Origin: Augochlora pura
Taxonomy: Eukaryota; Arthropoda; Insecta; Hymenoptera; Halictidae
DNA length: 64,000 nt
Reading direction: 5' to 3'
Assembly: GCF_028453695.1 (NCBI RefSeq)
Contig: NC_135779.1
Span: 434,001 to 498,000, forward strand
The position numbers and the translations under genes were made by a program. Under the pieces are notes generated by a model. The model was not told the origin of the DNA and did not search any database. It saw only the letters and a list, made by a program, of their open reading frames with translations. Below are positions 22,443 to 36,800 of this stretch, piece after piece (position 1 is the stretch's first letter; every line of letters begins with the position of its first letter).

Positions 22443-24872
22443 TTATGGAATGATCAGACTGTGTAGAATGGCTGCTTTTTCGTTAAGAATAAACTTTTGT
22501 AACAGTTCGTCTAAAGGGTCAATTCCATCACGAGCTGCTTGTCGCCTCATCGCCTGCTTCACTTCTTCGCGTACTCCTTTATCAGCTCCGCGAGTAGCAA
22601 TGCGCCGATCTGTAATATTTCAACCGAAATGTAATCAAAGTAAGCGATAAATGCGACGAATAGATTCTATGAAGTATACTTTGTACTATTCCGGATGCAG
22701 TTGCGATATCCAATGATACACCGCCACCGTGTTCGGTCCACAAGTACGTCAATTCTTCTAGAATATCAACGCAAATGATATAAGCTTGAAATAGCGGATA
22801 AGCAAAGGAGCCACGATTGATAATTCGTTCTGTAATTGTAGTTAAAGTACTAGCCTCTTGTGGCCAGTCGATTTGCATTAAGACCAACGCATGTCCTATA
22901 GCCAAGTCTCCAACTCCTCCGCCCAAGGAGAAGTTTTCCTATCGAAAAAAAATACATAGTTCGAAAGAAATATTCAACAGAAATTGGTCATTTTAATTGA
23001 TCAATTTCCCATTACCTTTATCGCTGAAAGTAACAGCCTGCAACAATATTGAATTATAGGAAAACGTGCGATCGTTAAATAATGCAAATGTCTCGCACAG
23101 GGTACTGTTAAATTATGCGACACTTTACCGGACGCAGAAGGCAGCGCGTTAACTACTAAAACTATGTATTCCAACATTCCCTTGAAAAAATATTTCATAC
23201 TTAAGGATATTAGCGAACGAATGTGAAAAAGATGAAAAAATATGGAAATGTATTAATACCTTATAATCTTTTAAGAGAAAACATGTATTCGCTAAACGAA
23301 GATTAGCAGATAAACTACCTGCTTCTTGTGATAATCTTGCCAATACTTCGTGATGCAACCCTTTGTACATAGCTAAATCTGTTAGAAACGAGTTCAGCCA
23401 TGTGTCTAACCGAAGTTGCTGATTTAATTTTACCATTTCCCTTTGTAGATAATCGCTACTGTGTAGTAAGTCCCATAGTTTCACGGCCAATGCTAAACCA
23501 TTACCGCTATAATCTCCGTCGCTGGTTAATGCGATTCCTCCATTTTCATCTCTCTTGCGTTTTTTCAATTTTGGTTCTATTTATTAATAAAATTCGTAAC
23601 TAATAACTCCAGATAAACTACTAGAAATGTAACTGGTATAAAATCTCACCAGTAGGTGAATGAACACATTCTCCGAATGCCTCCACCAAACAGTACATAG
23701 TTTCGTCATTGATAATAAGTGAATTGTGTTCATTTAATATTCTTAATAATACAACCACGGTACACATTAATAATTGTCTAACTATCAGCTCCTCGCACAA
23801 GCTTGTTGAATGGGCAACCGCATATTGCTGTAATCTTTCGCAATATGTATCTCTATTCCAGGGCATAGAAAACAGATTGCCCAGTTCCCAGCCCAGCTTT
23901 TTTCCAATTAACTCTACCACTTGAAACAGTCTGTCCCATGGATTTTGAATCTGGTTATCTTGTGGCTGTTGTATGTATGCTAAATAAAATTCAACCGCTT
24001 TACAAAGTAGCCTTAGGCAAAGCCTTGGGTTCAGTTCTACGGGTGCAGTACCAAGAAGGGGCAATGCATCACAAGCTAATAGTCTCCTGAACCCATTTAC
24101 TGCACGCCCTGGATGACTATGTTTCTCTGCAGTGAGTAGAGTTTCTACTAAACGTGGCTGTGAACAGAATAGTAAACAGTTAAGAAACAAGGTTACTAAT
24201 ATAAGAGTTTCGAAGATGTTATTGAAACTACTTACTCCATGAGTTGCTATTGTTTGTGGAAATCTGCGCAATAACAAAAGCAATAGTTTACAATGTTCCA
24301 TTGTATCTTCACTATGATCAGCAGTCATAACAAGTAATCTATGCTGAAGTTCCTGAGGTACATGTTGGAACATCTGACATAAAAATTCTGCCTCGGGATC
24401 ACATTGCTCTAAACGAAGACAAGCTGTTACTGTTTCTATCTCCTTCCATATATCTCTGTCATCTGGAAAATTCTGAAATCTGCGAATACAGATTTACACA
24501 ATTCTTTTAAAAATATATAACTACTTTTATATTGCTATACATGAATACTTATTGTTCAAACACTTACATTTCGCTAAAACATTTAGCCGCTTCTTTCACA
24601 TTTTTCGACAGCTTCTCTATCTGATATGCTTCAAACTGAAAGAATAGATATTAAATTTTCAGTTGTTCAATCGTACAAAATGTTTGCAGACTTAACAGAC
24701 TAATTTTTCTTCTAACCTGGACTTTTGCACTATGAGGAAATAAAGATTTCGCTGTAATTAACCATGATTTGGCAGCGTAAATGTCAACCGGTAGTGCGTC
24801 TTTTGCACGCATTATTAAATAATCCTCTTTTGATAATTGATTATTATCCGCAGATGATGTTTTCTCCAACAT
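22443..24872 (-). CDS. IntS10: Integrator complex subunit 10
   Basis: Eight exons give about 627 aa: 24872..24717, 24635..24568, 24479..24236, 24157..23650, 23576..23260, 23180..23016, 22938..22680, 22609..22443. Integrator cleaves snRNA 3' ends and attenuates paused Pol II in the nucleus. Subunit 10 is a helical-repeat scaffold of the INTS10/13/14 module. Recognition rests on the family's N-terminus (YAAKSWLITAKSLFPHSA, against DLWAAKAWLITARSLYP in human) and on KLLLLLLRRFPQTIATHG, NPWDRLFQVVELIGKKLGWE, DLAIGHALVLMQIDWPQE and the ending LLQKFILNEKAAILHSL. It is shorter than the roughly 710 aa human protein, mainly between these blocks. Exon 3 uses the first of two nearby AGs (GCAG|ATTTCAG), because the second breaks the frame. 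Confidence 0.93.
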
Positions 24873-26454
24873 GTTTTGAGAGATCTCGATTTCCTCGTAC
24901 TCTTTACATGCATATAAATAGAATATTCAGCTAAGTGAACCACATGAGACTATCTGTAACAAAGAAATTATGAAGTAAGCACATATTGCAAAATATTCAT
25001 TTTTATTAATAAGCAATTGTTGAATAGTTACATTATTCTCTGTAATAGTTGTCAATGGTAAAAGGATTACAAATAATTTGACTTACCGTTTCCGGCAAAC
25101 ATTTAACCCTACAGAATCATTTGTTATGAAAAGATTTCAAATATCCCATGTACAGTGATGCATCACCGCATTGAGCCATTTTCACCTCACCATATTGCAC
25201 CTTTTTATCCCCACCATTTTAAGTCTATAGCTTCGCGCAATGAATTTAGGAAGAGAACCAAATATGATCGAGAGAGACAGAACGAAAGCAGCGGGCTCTA
25301 TGTTGAGTGCTACACGGACGCAATACTGCTATAACACCAATCCTTGTAGCGGCAAAGTGTTCAAACTGATAAACAAATGTTACCGACAGTGCAATCCACC
25401 TAAAGAAATAGTAGAGCCTTTAGTGATAGAATACTAGAATTATTATTCTGTTGAATATTTTTCAAGTCAATGTCAGAAAGAATCATGTTTTCATTTTATC
25501 TAACTTCAAACTTTCTTATAAACAAAATAGACCTGTCGTGAAGTATGCAATCTCAGTTTCAATTTGAGCCCCCAAAAGCTTGTAAGTTATTCTTGGGCCG
25601 GAAGTAGTTCATTTATTTTCTGTTCAACTTATCAGTGTTACTAAATAGCGATATATCTGGTCTTCTCTCTTTCCAAAAATGTCATAAGTCACAAGTCAAC
25701 AAGGATACACTAATGGGACCTACTCCTACCCGCTTTTCTTACTCTCTATGTTGATACGTACATCCCTACCATTTTACCGTCATCTTAGTCTACAAAAATT
25801 TATAAGACGTCAGATATATTCTTATATTTCGTCTCTAATAATAGGTAATTTTTGGTATACTCGATAATTTATATTATTTGGGGATTGTACTTTGATTAGT
25901 GCTATGTGTCTTCTATAAATCATGAGAATTTGACGGTCGAGGTAAAGTTGTTTTGAAATGCTTTTCATGAATATGAAATGAACATTATAATATTTCTATA
26001 GTATTTATTAATTTAATATAGTAACATCTTAATTCATAAACCAACGATACCCTATCAACCTTTTACATAGCATAAATACTCGAAATTGAAAACTACACAT
26101 GTGTTCATATGGTGATATCTACTACGTTCGAATGAATTTCTACTCTATTTTAAAATATATTAAGCAAAGTTTATTGAAATTAATGCATAAAGTGAATGTG
26201 AAATTATGTTTAAAAAACATAATTTATGTTAAAAACGACAATATCATATAATTTATGGGCAAAGCATAAATCAAAACAAAACACGGAAGGTGACAAAATG
26301 TGATGCGTTTTCGAACGAGCGTATCAAGCAAACGTTAAAAATTTTTATTTTTAGAAGACTGTGAAACTGACAAAAGCGCGGCGCCATATTGCGTGCTTGT
26401 GTTTGGTTACTGTTCTGGCGCGTGGTCGAGAATTGTTATATTTAATTAATTATC
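24873..26454. other. Divergent intergenic region, IntS10 / SUMO promoters
   Basis: No supported coding exon. The 66-codon plus-strand frame at 25240-25437 overlaps copy 2 of the dispersed repeat and has no family character. The sequence just before SUMO turns GC-richer (GGCGCCATATTG, TCTGGCGCGTGG), as in a housekeeping promoter. Confidence 0.6.
25345..25790. repeat. Dispersed noncoding repeat, copy 2
   Basis: This shares ordered anchors with the copy near 9.4-9.8 kb: TGTAGCGGCAAAG and TCAAACTG with TTACCGAC at about 25347-25392, then AATGGGACCTACTC and CCCTACCATTTTA at about 25711-25776. Both copies sit upstream of a plus-strand housekeeping gene. Confidence 0.55.
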
Positions 26455-27425
26455 ATGTCCGATAATCAGGTGAGTTGTTTAGTTTCGATAAACCAACAGC
26501 TAGTTACAATATCTTACTATATGAATACAATGTAACATTGAAATGTTCGTTTATACGTTGAGTCTAATCGGTCTAACCTTGCGTATTAGGAACAAAAACC
26601 CGAAGCCGGCCCAGGCGACGCGAATTCCGAATACATCAAGCTTAAAGTCGTTGGAAACGTAAGAAACGACGGTTTTATTCCTCTTGCTTGCCATCTCTTA
26701 CAATAATTCTCATTACTGACTTCATTGTTTCACTTTTTTTAGGACAGCAATGAAATTCATTTTAGGGTAAAGATGACTACTCAAATGGGTAAACTCAAGA
26801 AGTCATATAGCGATCGAGTGGTTAGTTTTTTTTTCTGTTGTTCAAATAGACGTTCAATTATTTCGAATTTTACCGTATATTTTATTAATGTTTTTATTGC
26901 TAGATACATTGTTTCAAATTACTTGAAAGTTTCAAAGAATTTTTGATAGAGGCAGTTTCAATTATCTTTAAACTATATGATTAGTAATTTAAAAATTCAT
27001 TAGCTGTTGATCTTTAAAATAGATTAGTGAAATTGTAATGTCAATGACCTGAGTCTTGAATGTTTTAAAATTGCTCATCATATGTACTATGGTTTCATAA
27101 GATACGAAACTAGTATTTTATGCATAGAATAACCATTCACTTAAGATAATAAATTTTATGCAGGGTGTTCCCATGACATCGCTCAGGTTTCTTTTTGATG
27201 GTAAAAGGATTAACGATGATGAGACACCAAAGCAGGTAAATACAAAGTTCTGAATGTTTAAATTTCACCTATATACATTGTAGCAATAAGATACATTCTC
27301 GAAGCAACAATGTTATTTATAAAAGGGTCGTTTATTTTAACAATATTTTATTGTCGTTTCAGTTGGAAATGGAAAATGACGATGTTATCGAGGTGTATCA
27401 AGAACAAACAGGTGGTCACTACTAA
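26455..27425 (+). CDS. Sumo: SUMO (Smt3) ubiquitin-like modifier
   Basis: Five exons give a 98-aa precursor: 26455..26469 (only five codons), 26590..26658, 26743..26820, 27164..27235, 27363..27425. Every intron is phase 0. SUMO is joined to lysines of nuclear and other proteins by the Aos1/Uba2, Ubc9 and E3 cascade. The ubiquitin fold shows YIKLKVVGNDSNEIHFRVK, SLRFLFDGKRINDDETPKQ and DDVIEVYQEQTGG. The di-Gly is followed by His-Tyr, which a SUMO protease removes. The sequence is of the SUMO-2/3-like insect type. The N-terminal tail shows no clear psi-K-x-E acceptor. The start has no competing upstream frame. Confidence 0.98.
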
Positions 27426-27654
27426 GGAAATTAAACCTATTATTCAGTTTTAATATCTCTTAAAGTGAAAGTGACTATCATAAAGAAATGGACAAGTTTA
27501 TCAGTATGTATATGTATGTTAAAAAGCATTATGTAATTTGGTTTTTTTTTTACGTAACATTTTGATGTGCTATTCTACATTCCTGTAATGAAGCAAGATT
27601 AAGGACCATCAACAGCCATGTTTCATACAACATAACACATTCATTCACTAAAAA

Positions 27655-27785
27655 CAAAACAACAAAAAAAGAGAATTACGCCTCAATGTCATAAGTTTTG
27701 TTCTCTACTAATATCTGACAAAACAACAACAAAAAAAGAGAATTACACCTCAATGTCATAAGTTTTGTTCTCTACTAATATCTGG
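27655..27785. repeat. Tandem duplication, about 64-bp unit, two copies
   Basis: Two copies of a segment run from CAAAACAACAAAAAAAGAG to CTCTACTAATATCTG back to back. They differ only by an extra CAA, one G/A change and the last base. The duplication lies in the probable SUMO 3' untranslated region, so it is recent. Confidence 0.92.
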
Positions 27786-27846
27786 CAATGTATTCACTTT
27801 TCATAGATTTCTGAATTTACTAGATTTAGATTATAAAGGTTCAAAA

Positions 27847-27852
27847 AATAAA
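27847..27852 (+). terminator. Candidate SUMO polyadenylation signal AATAAA
   Basis: This is the first strong AATAAA after the SUMO stop, 420 bases downstream and just after the tandem duplication. Longer 3' ends are possible. Confidence 0.45.
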
Positions 27853-30815
27853 ATCTTAGTTTCATTATTAAATCACAGTAAATATTTATATAATTCGAAC
27901 AGGATTTTAAAAAATTGTTGCGTTTAAGATGCATCTATAATAAAAAAAGAAGTGTAATATTTTTTCCTTTGTCTTTTTCATATGATTGCTAAAGTAATGT
28001 GTTGTTTTAAACTTTTATATTTTGAGTGCATTACAAAGAAAAAATTTGTTGTTTTCCTTTTTCTTATGATAATCATGGAGTAGTAAATTCGATGTAAGTA
28101 ATGTGGATGCTGCCTACAAAATCGTTGATATTAAACAATCGTATCCTGTTTTATGTTCTATTGTAATGGACAGCTTTTATTGCATTGATATTAATAGATT
28201 CCTATAATCCGAGAATTGGACTTTGAGTTGCAGAAGCTGAACTAAAGATTTGTGGATCTGTACTAAAATTTAGGAGCTTAATTTTTTTTTTAAGTACTCT
28301 GACATTTCTATGGGCATCCTCATTACAAAATACTTACTCAATGATTTAACAGGACATAATTAATTTTTACAAATTATAATAAAATTTATTCTTGTACAAA
28401 TAAGTAATGTAGATTTTGTTTCTATTACTAATGTGTAAAAGTTGTTCGGAATTTCGTTTTTTACTATTAAGCAGTCTTATTCTTCGAACAACACGAATTT
28501 CTTTTCACAATTACATTAATTTACTGTGGTTCCAAAAAGTTTCTCTATACCATGATCGAACTTTTCTATTTTATAAAACGATATTATAAAGAGGTATAAT
28601 CAGATTAATAATTCCTATTAAATTCGATTGCAGGTTTCATTATCTATTGTTTTGGACTATGCACGTAGTATGTAGATTACTAAATTATATAAATAATTAT
28701 AAGTATTACACGCGTATTTTTTGTTCTTTATTTAAAGGAGAGTTCTGAAGATTATTACTATAACGATACTATCTCAAAGAATAGAAAAAATGGTGTACAC
28801 AAACTTTCTAGAACCACTGTAAGTGGTAAACATGTTTATAGTTAGAAATTGTAAGTAAGGTATAACAATAACTTTAATAGTATTCCCTCATAAAAGTGCA
28901 AATTATCGTGGGTGATAAGAATACATTCACGTGAAGAAATTTTGAATTCCATATGAACAGCAGATAATGATTTTGATATAAACAGCATTGTAATAATCAT
29001 TAAATTTCACGTCTCGCAATCATGTTTACATCTGGCAATAGTATAAAATACCTGTAATAATTATCTACAACAAAAAAAAATAAAAATAATCCTTCATTTT
29101 TCTCTAGTTATTTCATATGCTTAAGAAACGCCGGAAATCAAACGAAACGTTGTACATCAAAAGGAAAGCTTTTTATTTAGTAGCATTGCTTTTCTTTATA
29201 CATTGAACAGAGTTGATAGTTGCTAGTATTATTTACTGTTTAGCACTTCGTTCCAACGGTGATATTCGCAAAAACCTTAATGTTATAAACGAGTATACCT
29301 AAAAATATTTTAACTATACACAAATTATCTTGCGTCTAATAATTCTAATATGTGGCGTCCTAACATTATTACATATTTACAACAACCTACATCTAGAAGA
29401 AGCAATTTCCTGCCTCAATAATTGTAGTATCACAAAATTCGAAATCTTCAACAGGAGGATTTTGTATGTAGCACAAACATTTTGGAGTGTTTTCACTCCT
29501 GTTCTTAATTATGTGAATTGTTCGCATAAATTGCTTCTTCTGAAGCAATAATAACTTACTTGCCACAGTTCAATCGCTTAATCGTTACTTTATGCACTGG
29601 TGCGAAAAGAAGTCAGCAAGTAGATAAATAGTTCGTCTGACAAAATGAATTTATATAGTTTTAATATACACAGCTCATAATACGCATCGGATATTGTCTG
29701 AATCACCAATCTTTGCTGTTTTTACAGGCAGTGGAAAGATTTTCTAATCGTATATGAAGTGTTAACAATAAATTCGCTTATCACTACACCACAGACTCTG
29801 ATCAACCTTTTCAGACTAAAATTTTGTTAATTTCATATTCTGAATAGAATTTTCACAAAATTGTTTTATGTTAGAATAATTTCTTTTTTTTTGCGATTGA
29901 ACATATACAGAAACATTTCCCTTCACCTTGTGTTTAAAAAACCATGCACACGCTGCATTTAACCGTTTTGCTTTTCCTGAGCATTTAAGAAGTCAATCAA
30001 CGTGAAACATTGATCGTACAGAATCGTAATAAAATAAAATGATAAATTTTTCAAAGATTCAGTATTAAGTTCAATTCATAATCAAACTTAATCCAGAAAC
30101 AGAGATTCGATATTCGAGACATCAGTCTTCCATTTTGTCATGTTTGCAGAGTGCATTGCACTCTTTTTCATTTACAAAAATTACAACGGTGCAATAAATT
30201 CTGTTTCTGAATGATCTGACTGTAATAAAAGCTTTAAAGTAACGACATTTTAGTAACCAATAATATAATTGCGTTAATAAATTATAGGAATAACGGATTT
30301 TCTTTTTGTATTTTCATTTTTCTCATCAAACAAGACACACAAGAAATTTAAAGTATCTAAAGAAAAAAGTATTAATTTCATAATAATTAAAATTTCAATC
30401 AAGAAATTCAATCGTTTCCATCTCTGAAGTACAAATGCTACATGTTACATAAGTACTTTTTTTCTTTTTAATTAGGACATCATGTATATATATTTATATA
30501 TGTATATGTTCTTAAATAAAATGTACACAGTTTAATTCAAAACATACATTTTTTCAGATATAATCTTTCAGGTGGTATGACTATAAATAACGTTTTTTTG
30601 TAGTTTAGCTCTCACCTCGTTTTTTATAATACTTTCATTCAATTATTATATCTACTTACTTGCATCATAATAAATATAATATCCGTACAATATTCGAGCT
30701 ATCCGTTAATTCTTAAAGCGCTGTTATTTCTTGGCGAAGCATTGTATGGGAGAAAACCAGTTGAAGTTCTTCAACCCGTTTAAGAAAATTAGCGCCTTGG
30801 GACGCGTAAGAAAGG

Positions 30816-33800
30816 TCACAGCGCATCGCGATGCCATACCCATGTTTTTTTCGTGTGATCGAACCTATGCGTCAACCACTGTTGTTCCAACAATTGGTAT
30901 CTATCTTGACTTAGATACAAAGGTTTCCCACGTCTACAACAACATATGAAATAACATATTATGAACATGATTCAATTAACGAAACAATGAAAAGTCAATT
31001 TACGTACTTTAGATCTTTATCTTCTTCTTCAAAGTCGTCAAGATATAAAGATCCCCACATACAAGCACGCCGACCTCTTATCACAACAATATAAGTTGAC
31101 GTAACCACCAAATATATTCCAGTACCAGTTCCACATTGAACTGAATGCTACAAAAATCATATTAATTGTTATACCAACAAATCAAGAATTATTGCATCAA
31201 ATACGAAACTATATAAAGAAAGTTCTTTTATAACACATACTTGTACAGCTTCACAGACGTTCTTCTGTTTACAGCAGTTTTGTTTCAAGCAAACAATTGT
31301 GCCGCATATCAGACAGATACTAATCTCTCGTGGAACCGAGTTACACTGCCAACATTGTCGTTCATGGTAATACTGAAGCATTAGAGAAACATTGATTAAT
31401 CAATCTCGTAAATATTAAATGCAGCTAAAGAATCTATATGAGTTGTATACAATGCGTACCGAAAACAACTTTTCATATTCCCTTGGAAGACTGAGTAACT
31501 TGGGTGTTTGCCACGATATGTGTTGCTCCATTATCAGGCATCTCGCGATATAGTTTCTACTCACAATCTCGAGGCACTGATCACACCATTGTCTGGGCAC
31601 CGCTACACTAGCCTCACTGTTCTGCCAGTTCAAAGCTACTGTCGAATTGAATGTATTCCAATCCATGCCCTCCGATACTAATTCCAAATAATAAACTAAT
31701 CTCACGAACTCAGTCTCTGGTGTACTAACTAGGGGTAAGGGCTGTTCATATAAATGGTAGCGAAGCAACGCTGCTACTCGCAAGAATGGTAAGCACAACG
31801 ATTGTATCTGACATAAAAATAAAATGACAGTATTAAATAAATAATATCAACGGTTCTGCATTCTCTAAGTTAAAAATTAACAGCAATGTACATACCTGTT
31901 GTTCAATCTTATGCATGTTCACCCTAACGCATGCTGGCGTCAACGGTTTGTGCACGTGGTCTGAACCATACAATAAACTCCCATTGAAGTATTCGATAAC
32001 TGTGTACAGTATATTCTCTAAAGACATGGAATTACGATCCACGGTCTGGTCTCTCCTTAAAATTGCGTTTCTTCCTGCCGGCGACAAACCAAAACTGATT
32101 TGAAGTACCACTTGGTAGTACAACAAGTTGTAAAGTACTTTTACTACAGTGGAGAAGTACGCTGAAATTCATTGAATACGTTGAGCATTGATAGTCGGAC
32201 TGTTTAGATCATCGAACGTCACGAATCGCCAATAATTCAATACATACTCTGATCCAAATGAAGAGGAAGTAACAATATGAATTGTATTAGGAGAGCAGTT
32301 GGATGAATGAGAAGCAATGGAACTTCTCTCTCGTGTGGCCTCACGGCAAGTGAAGCTACTGGTTCCGCAGGTATTCCAGCCAGTTGCTGCCAAATGGGAT
32401 GCACTGGCCACGAAGTCAATACTCTTGCATGCATCGCCAGAACATGAAGAAGTGCAACTGAAAGTATAACAAAAATGTGAGTAACATAACCATCAACGAG
32501 CAGCAATGTAAGAAAACAAAGATATTTACCAATACAGTCACGTTTTGGCGTTTGAGGTATTGTAGTAGGTGATTGAACGCACAATGATCCACCACGTTGA
32601 ATAAGTTCAATTTCGAAGTTAGTCCGAGCGATAGAAGTTACGAAAGAGAACAAGTTTTGGTGACTAGGAGATAAAGATGAGAAGTGTCCATCCTTATTGC
32701 TTGAGCAATTCGTCATGTCGTCCATGGATTTTACCATTGCCACGGACAAGTTTGACCGGATCTAAACGAAATGTGAAACGTTACATACAGGTTACATTGC
32801 GATGAATCAGCACCGAATTGGAAAACTTACAGGATTTTGTTGTACTTCTTTCAACAAATTATTTAACTCTAGGAGTATTGTAGCAGTCGATGCGTGATGC
32901 GACTGCACCACTGCTACACACTCCCCCAATTGCGGAGAAAGTGGAAGGACAGAATTAGCTAATTGCCTGCAAAGCGGACAAAGATATTCGCCTCTTTCTA
33001 CAGCAATATTCTGTTGTCTTTGATGATTACGAAGAGACTGTAAATACGACTTTAAGCAGTCCAGATGTAAGTGATGACCACACGTCTGAACATGGACTCC
33101 GTCAGCCTTGCACCAATCGACAGTTAACACCCATGTGTTCTGCAAAATATTAATAAATATCTACACATCTTGATCTATAGACGTTTGTAGGTATTACGAG
33201 TTCGGATTAAGGTAATTACAAATGCGAAAAGGTGGTTTATGTCGTCCATTCTACGGGTCCAATGTTCCCTACGAGTGTCACCATGTTCTGTAGGCGGGTC
33301 GTCGTCAGAAGTGCGTAAAACTGGTCGTTCCGATTGCCGCCGTGCATGACTAAGAACGCTTGTCGACTAATTGAAAAGCATATAATGAGATACCAAACTA
33401 ATATTACAATTAAAATCAACTAACAATTAAAACGTATATTTATTACCTGAATTAATACAATGAGGCCCATTGGTGCATCCTCACTGGTGGGAGTAGTTTG
33501 ATTACAAATTACACAATCGTATTCTTTTTTGTTCGTCAATTTATTTGCATTGTCCTCTTCGATACCGTCCATACTAAATATTCCATCTCCTTCGTCTAAA
33601 AATTGTAAGCAAATAATATAATTTAATTGATTATTCTCCCTTCTTGAGAATTTTAATTTTATTGCTGCACCATACCTGTCTTCAGTGCCTTTTCCATGAA
33701 CTGCTTTTGTTTGTTGGCAAATTCAGCCATCACCTTCTGTTGCCTCTCCTTTGCTCGCCTTCGTCTCTCTTCTTTCTCGCGACGTTCTTTCTCCCTTTGT

Positions 33801-36800
33801 TTGTCCTCACACGCCTGTGTAAGCGGCCATAATTTGTTTTTAGTTTCAATAATAGCCTCCTTGCACATAGGATCTAAGTTCGCTATTTTATTAAGTAGCT
33901 GTGAGATGAAGAACGGTCCGTCGCCGATTCTTGACTCCTTTGGCGAGGTTGCTGAACTACTACTGCTAGCTTCGTTGTCAGACATTGTACACTGCTCAAG
34001 ATTGTAACTATCCGGTACACCCGATAGTTGTGAATGCAGTTTCAATAATAAAGAAATTATGCTTTCTCCTATTTTTACTGCTTTCGGTTGTTCTCTCTAA
34101 AATGAAAAAAAAAGATTAATTGAAATCGTATATAATTTGAAGCGATGATTAAACTCAAATTTTTACCATAGGTTCTCTTCTCTGCAAGTGTTTATGAGAA
34201 TTTGATGTTGACGGAACAATTTCGACAGTCATACCAGGAGATGTATACATTCTTTGGACAGCAACTATTTCGTTACCAGCCATAACAGCGGGACGTTGAG
34301 GTGCTGGTGGCAATGCTGGTCGGCCACCGACCATATCTATGTACAGTGAGGAAAATTTATCTCAAGACATGAGTCAATATATAATTTTTTTCTTTTAACA
34401 CATGCTTTTTGAATGCAAGTTGACAATAAAAGTTGTGTTGCATCAGAGAAAAAGCATATGTGCAACATCCAATATTAAGGACACAGCTATGGTTAAGAAG
34501 ACTAAGAACAACATACTGTTTGGTGAAGGAGGTGGTTCAAGAGCAAGGGCCGTGGACCCTTCAATGGATAATGGCAAAGCTCGATGAGGAGGTATTATAT
34601 CATCTTCATTGTTAACATCTGATATAGCAATAATTCCATCTTCAGGTACAATAGTCATATGAACTTGGGCTACACATAATAAAAGAAGAAACAAAACTAA
34701 TGTCATTGCATGTAATTACATTACATACGTACTACACAATATTAAAATCTAATTGACATCAAAACATCATTTTGGAATCAAATTTCTTGTGCCATGTCTT
34801 AATTACATAAATTTGTAGCTTATGGTGGAACTGACTAATATATATATATATGAGGATGTATAATATATATTTTAAATATTAGACACTCGATTAATTAAAA
34901 TTTTTTTTTAGTTTATTCTATATGATTTATTTTATATAATATATAGTCAAAGATCACTTACCATCTGTTGCTGGTAAGGCTGGTAAAGAAGGTGGGGATG
35001 GTAGACTTCGGGTTTCAAAGCATCTTTCATCTGCTCCATTATTTAACATACGCGAAGCTGCAACATCAGTCATTTCATCTTGAACATCATACTCTAGTTC
35101 GTCTAAAAGTAAAAAAGTTTAAAGGATTGAAAGAGGAAAATAATAAAGAGAATCGTTTACTAACAGTTACGCTTACTTTCAGAACTTTCTGACTCTGATT
35201 CTTGTATGTTCATTACTCGTGGTACCACAGTCCTTAAATTCTCAGACAAATTATCAGTTGCATAGAAACTATCCAGATCCATATCCTTTATCGCACGAGA
35301 TGTTCCATCACTGGTATAATGACACAGGCGTTTCGACTAAATAGAACAAAAAGTAAAGCAAGTTAATTATGTAATTATAATTATCTCAGTTAATGAATTA
35401 TTTATAGCGATTGTTTGTCTATAGATAGTTGTGTTCAACATTATATATACTTACAGTTTTGTCTGGTATTTCAGCAGTAATTACTGCCATTTCTAATAAG
35501 TAAATAGTCAATGCCATTACGTGTTCTGATATACTATGACCATACACAGTTTTGTAAAGGATTATTAAAATCATGGCATGGAAAACTCTGGTGCGCAATA
35601 CAAGCCGTGGATCGTCGTAATCAAATGAAACTGGAGCTGGATGTCTGAATGGTGGCCATGGGGTAGCACTATTTTTCAGTTTGCCAGATTGCTTCACACT
35701 GAAACATTTATAAGAATGTAAAAAATATCATTATAAAAATATACATATATAAAATAAGATTAAACAACAAAATAAACTCACTATTCGGTGAAACGATCCA
35801 TTGATATCTGAAAATCTTTCCTGTGCACTGCTCTTAATAAAACATGTAAAGGATCAAATAATTCATCCCACACATGTGGTTTTGGGCCATACATTCCCTG
35901 TTGCATATTTCCACTGGCTTCAAGATTGGGAGCCTTGTATTGTGCTATCTGTAAAATATATTATGTGGTTATTCAAGAAAAGTGAATGGATATATGTCTA
36001 TATGTATATAAATAATGCAAATAAAGCATACATCAGCCAAAACAGATTCGAAATCTCTATTTTGTGTAGTTCCGCAACGTTCTGGCATTAACTCCATTAA
36101 TTGACTGTGAGTCTTGTCTCCCATACACAGTAGAGTAACCATTTCTAAACCTGACATTTCAGTATCTGGTAAACCTACATATATATTGTTTAATTTAAAA
36201 CATTTTCATACAATAAGGAAAATAAATTAGATGAACTCTACAATCTAATTTTAAAATATAAAATTAACAATGTGAATATTTACCTAGGTTTGTTCGAATG
36301 TTTACTATGGTAGCTAAAAATGTTAAACAGCTTTCCAGCATAGGAGTATCTTTCTCTCCTTCTTTATATTCATTTTGGCGTGTATGATACAAACAAAGAC
36401 TCATCCATTCCTTTGCATGAAACCTAAATGGACAAAGTGATTAATTTCTATATTTTATTAATACTAAAATAAGCATATGACCGAATAATTACTTTTCAAT
36501 AACAGTTTTCATGAAGACATCTGGTTGCAACTTGGTTGCACACACTTGCAGCAAATAGAGGTCTGCATCAACCATTGAATTACAAAAATTGGATTGTATA
36601 TAAGTCATTGCTTGTCCTTTTATTTGAAGTCCATTACGAACCCATAAGCCATTCCAGATTTCATAAAATGCAACCTAAATAAAATATCATGGTGTTATAG
36701 GGATTGAAAAATCATTTGAAAAATTTTGGGAAACATAATTTTTATAAATACAAGCAGTATTATTCCAACTTGTGGTTGTAAAAAGATCGTTTCATACAGC

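Larger units (their letters stand above)
27426..30815. other. Convergent intergenic region, SUMO / UBR3 3' ends
   Basis: AT-rich and without a supported coding exon over 3.4 kb. It includes the SUMO 3' untranslated region, with AATAAA at 27847-27852 and several later AATAAA or ATTAAA sites, a tandem duplication at 27655-27785, and the 3' flank of UBR3. Open frames are short and lack protein character. Confidence 0.6.

Noticed and set aside
25240..25437. 66-codon plus-strand frame ahead of SUMO
   Set aside because: It overlaps the dispersed repeat, and its counterpart near 9.4 kb is not open in the same way.
27655..27785. CRISPR-like direct repeats
   Set aside because: There are only two adjacent copies with no spacer, in a eukaryotic genome. 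This is a simple tandem duplication.
34402..34615. Plus-strand frames opposite UBR3 exons 17-18
   Set aside because: They are antisense to coding exons whose protein matches UBR3.
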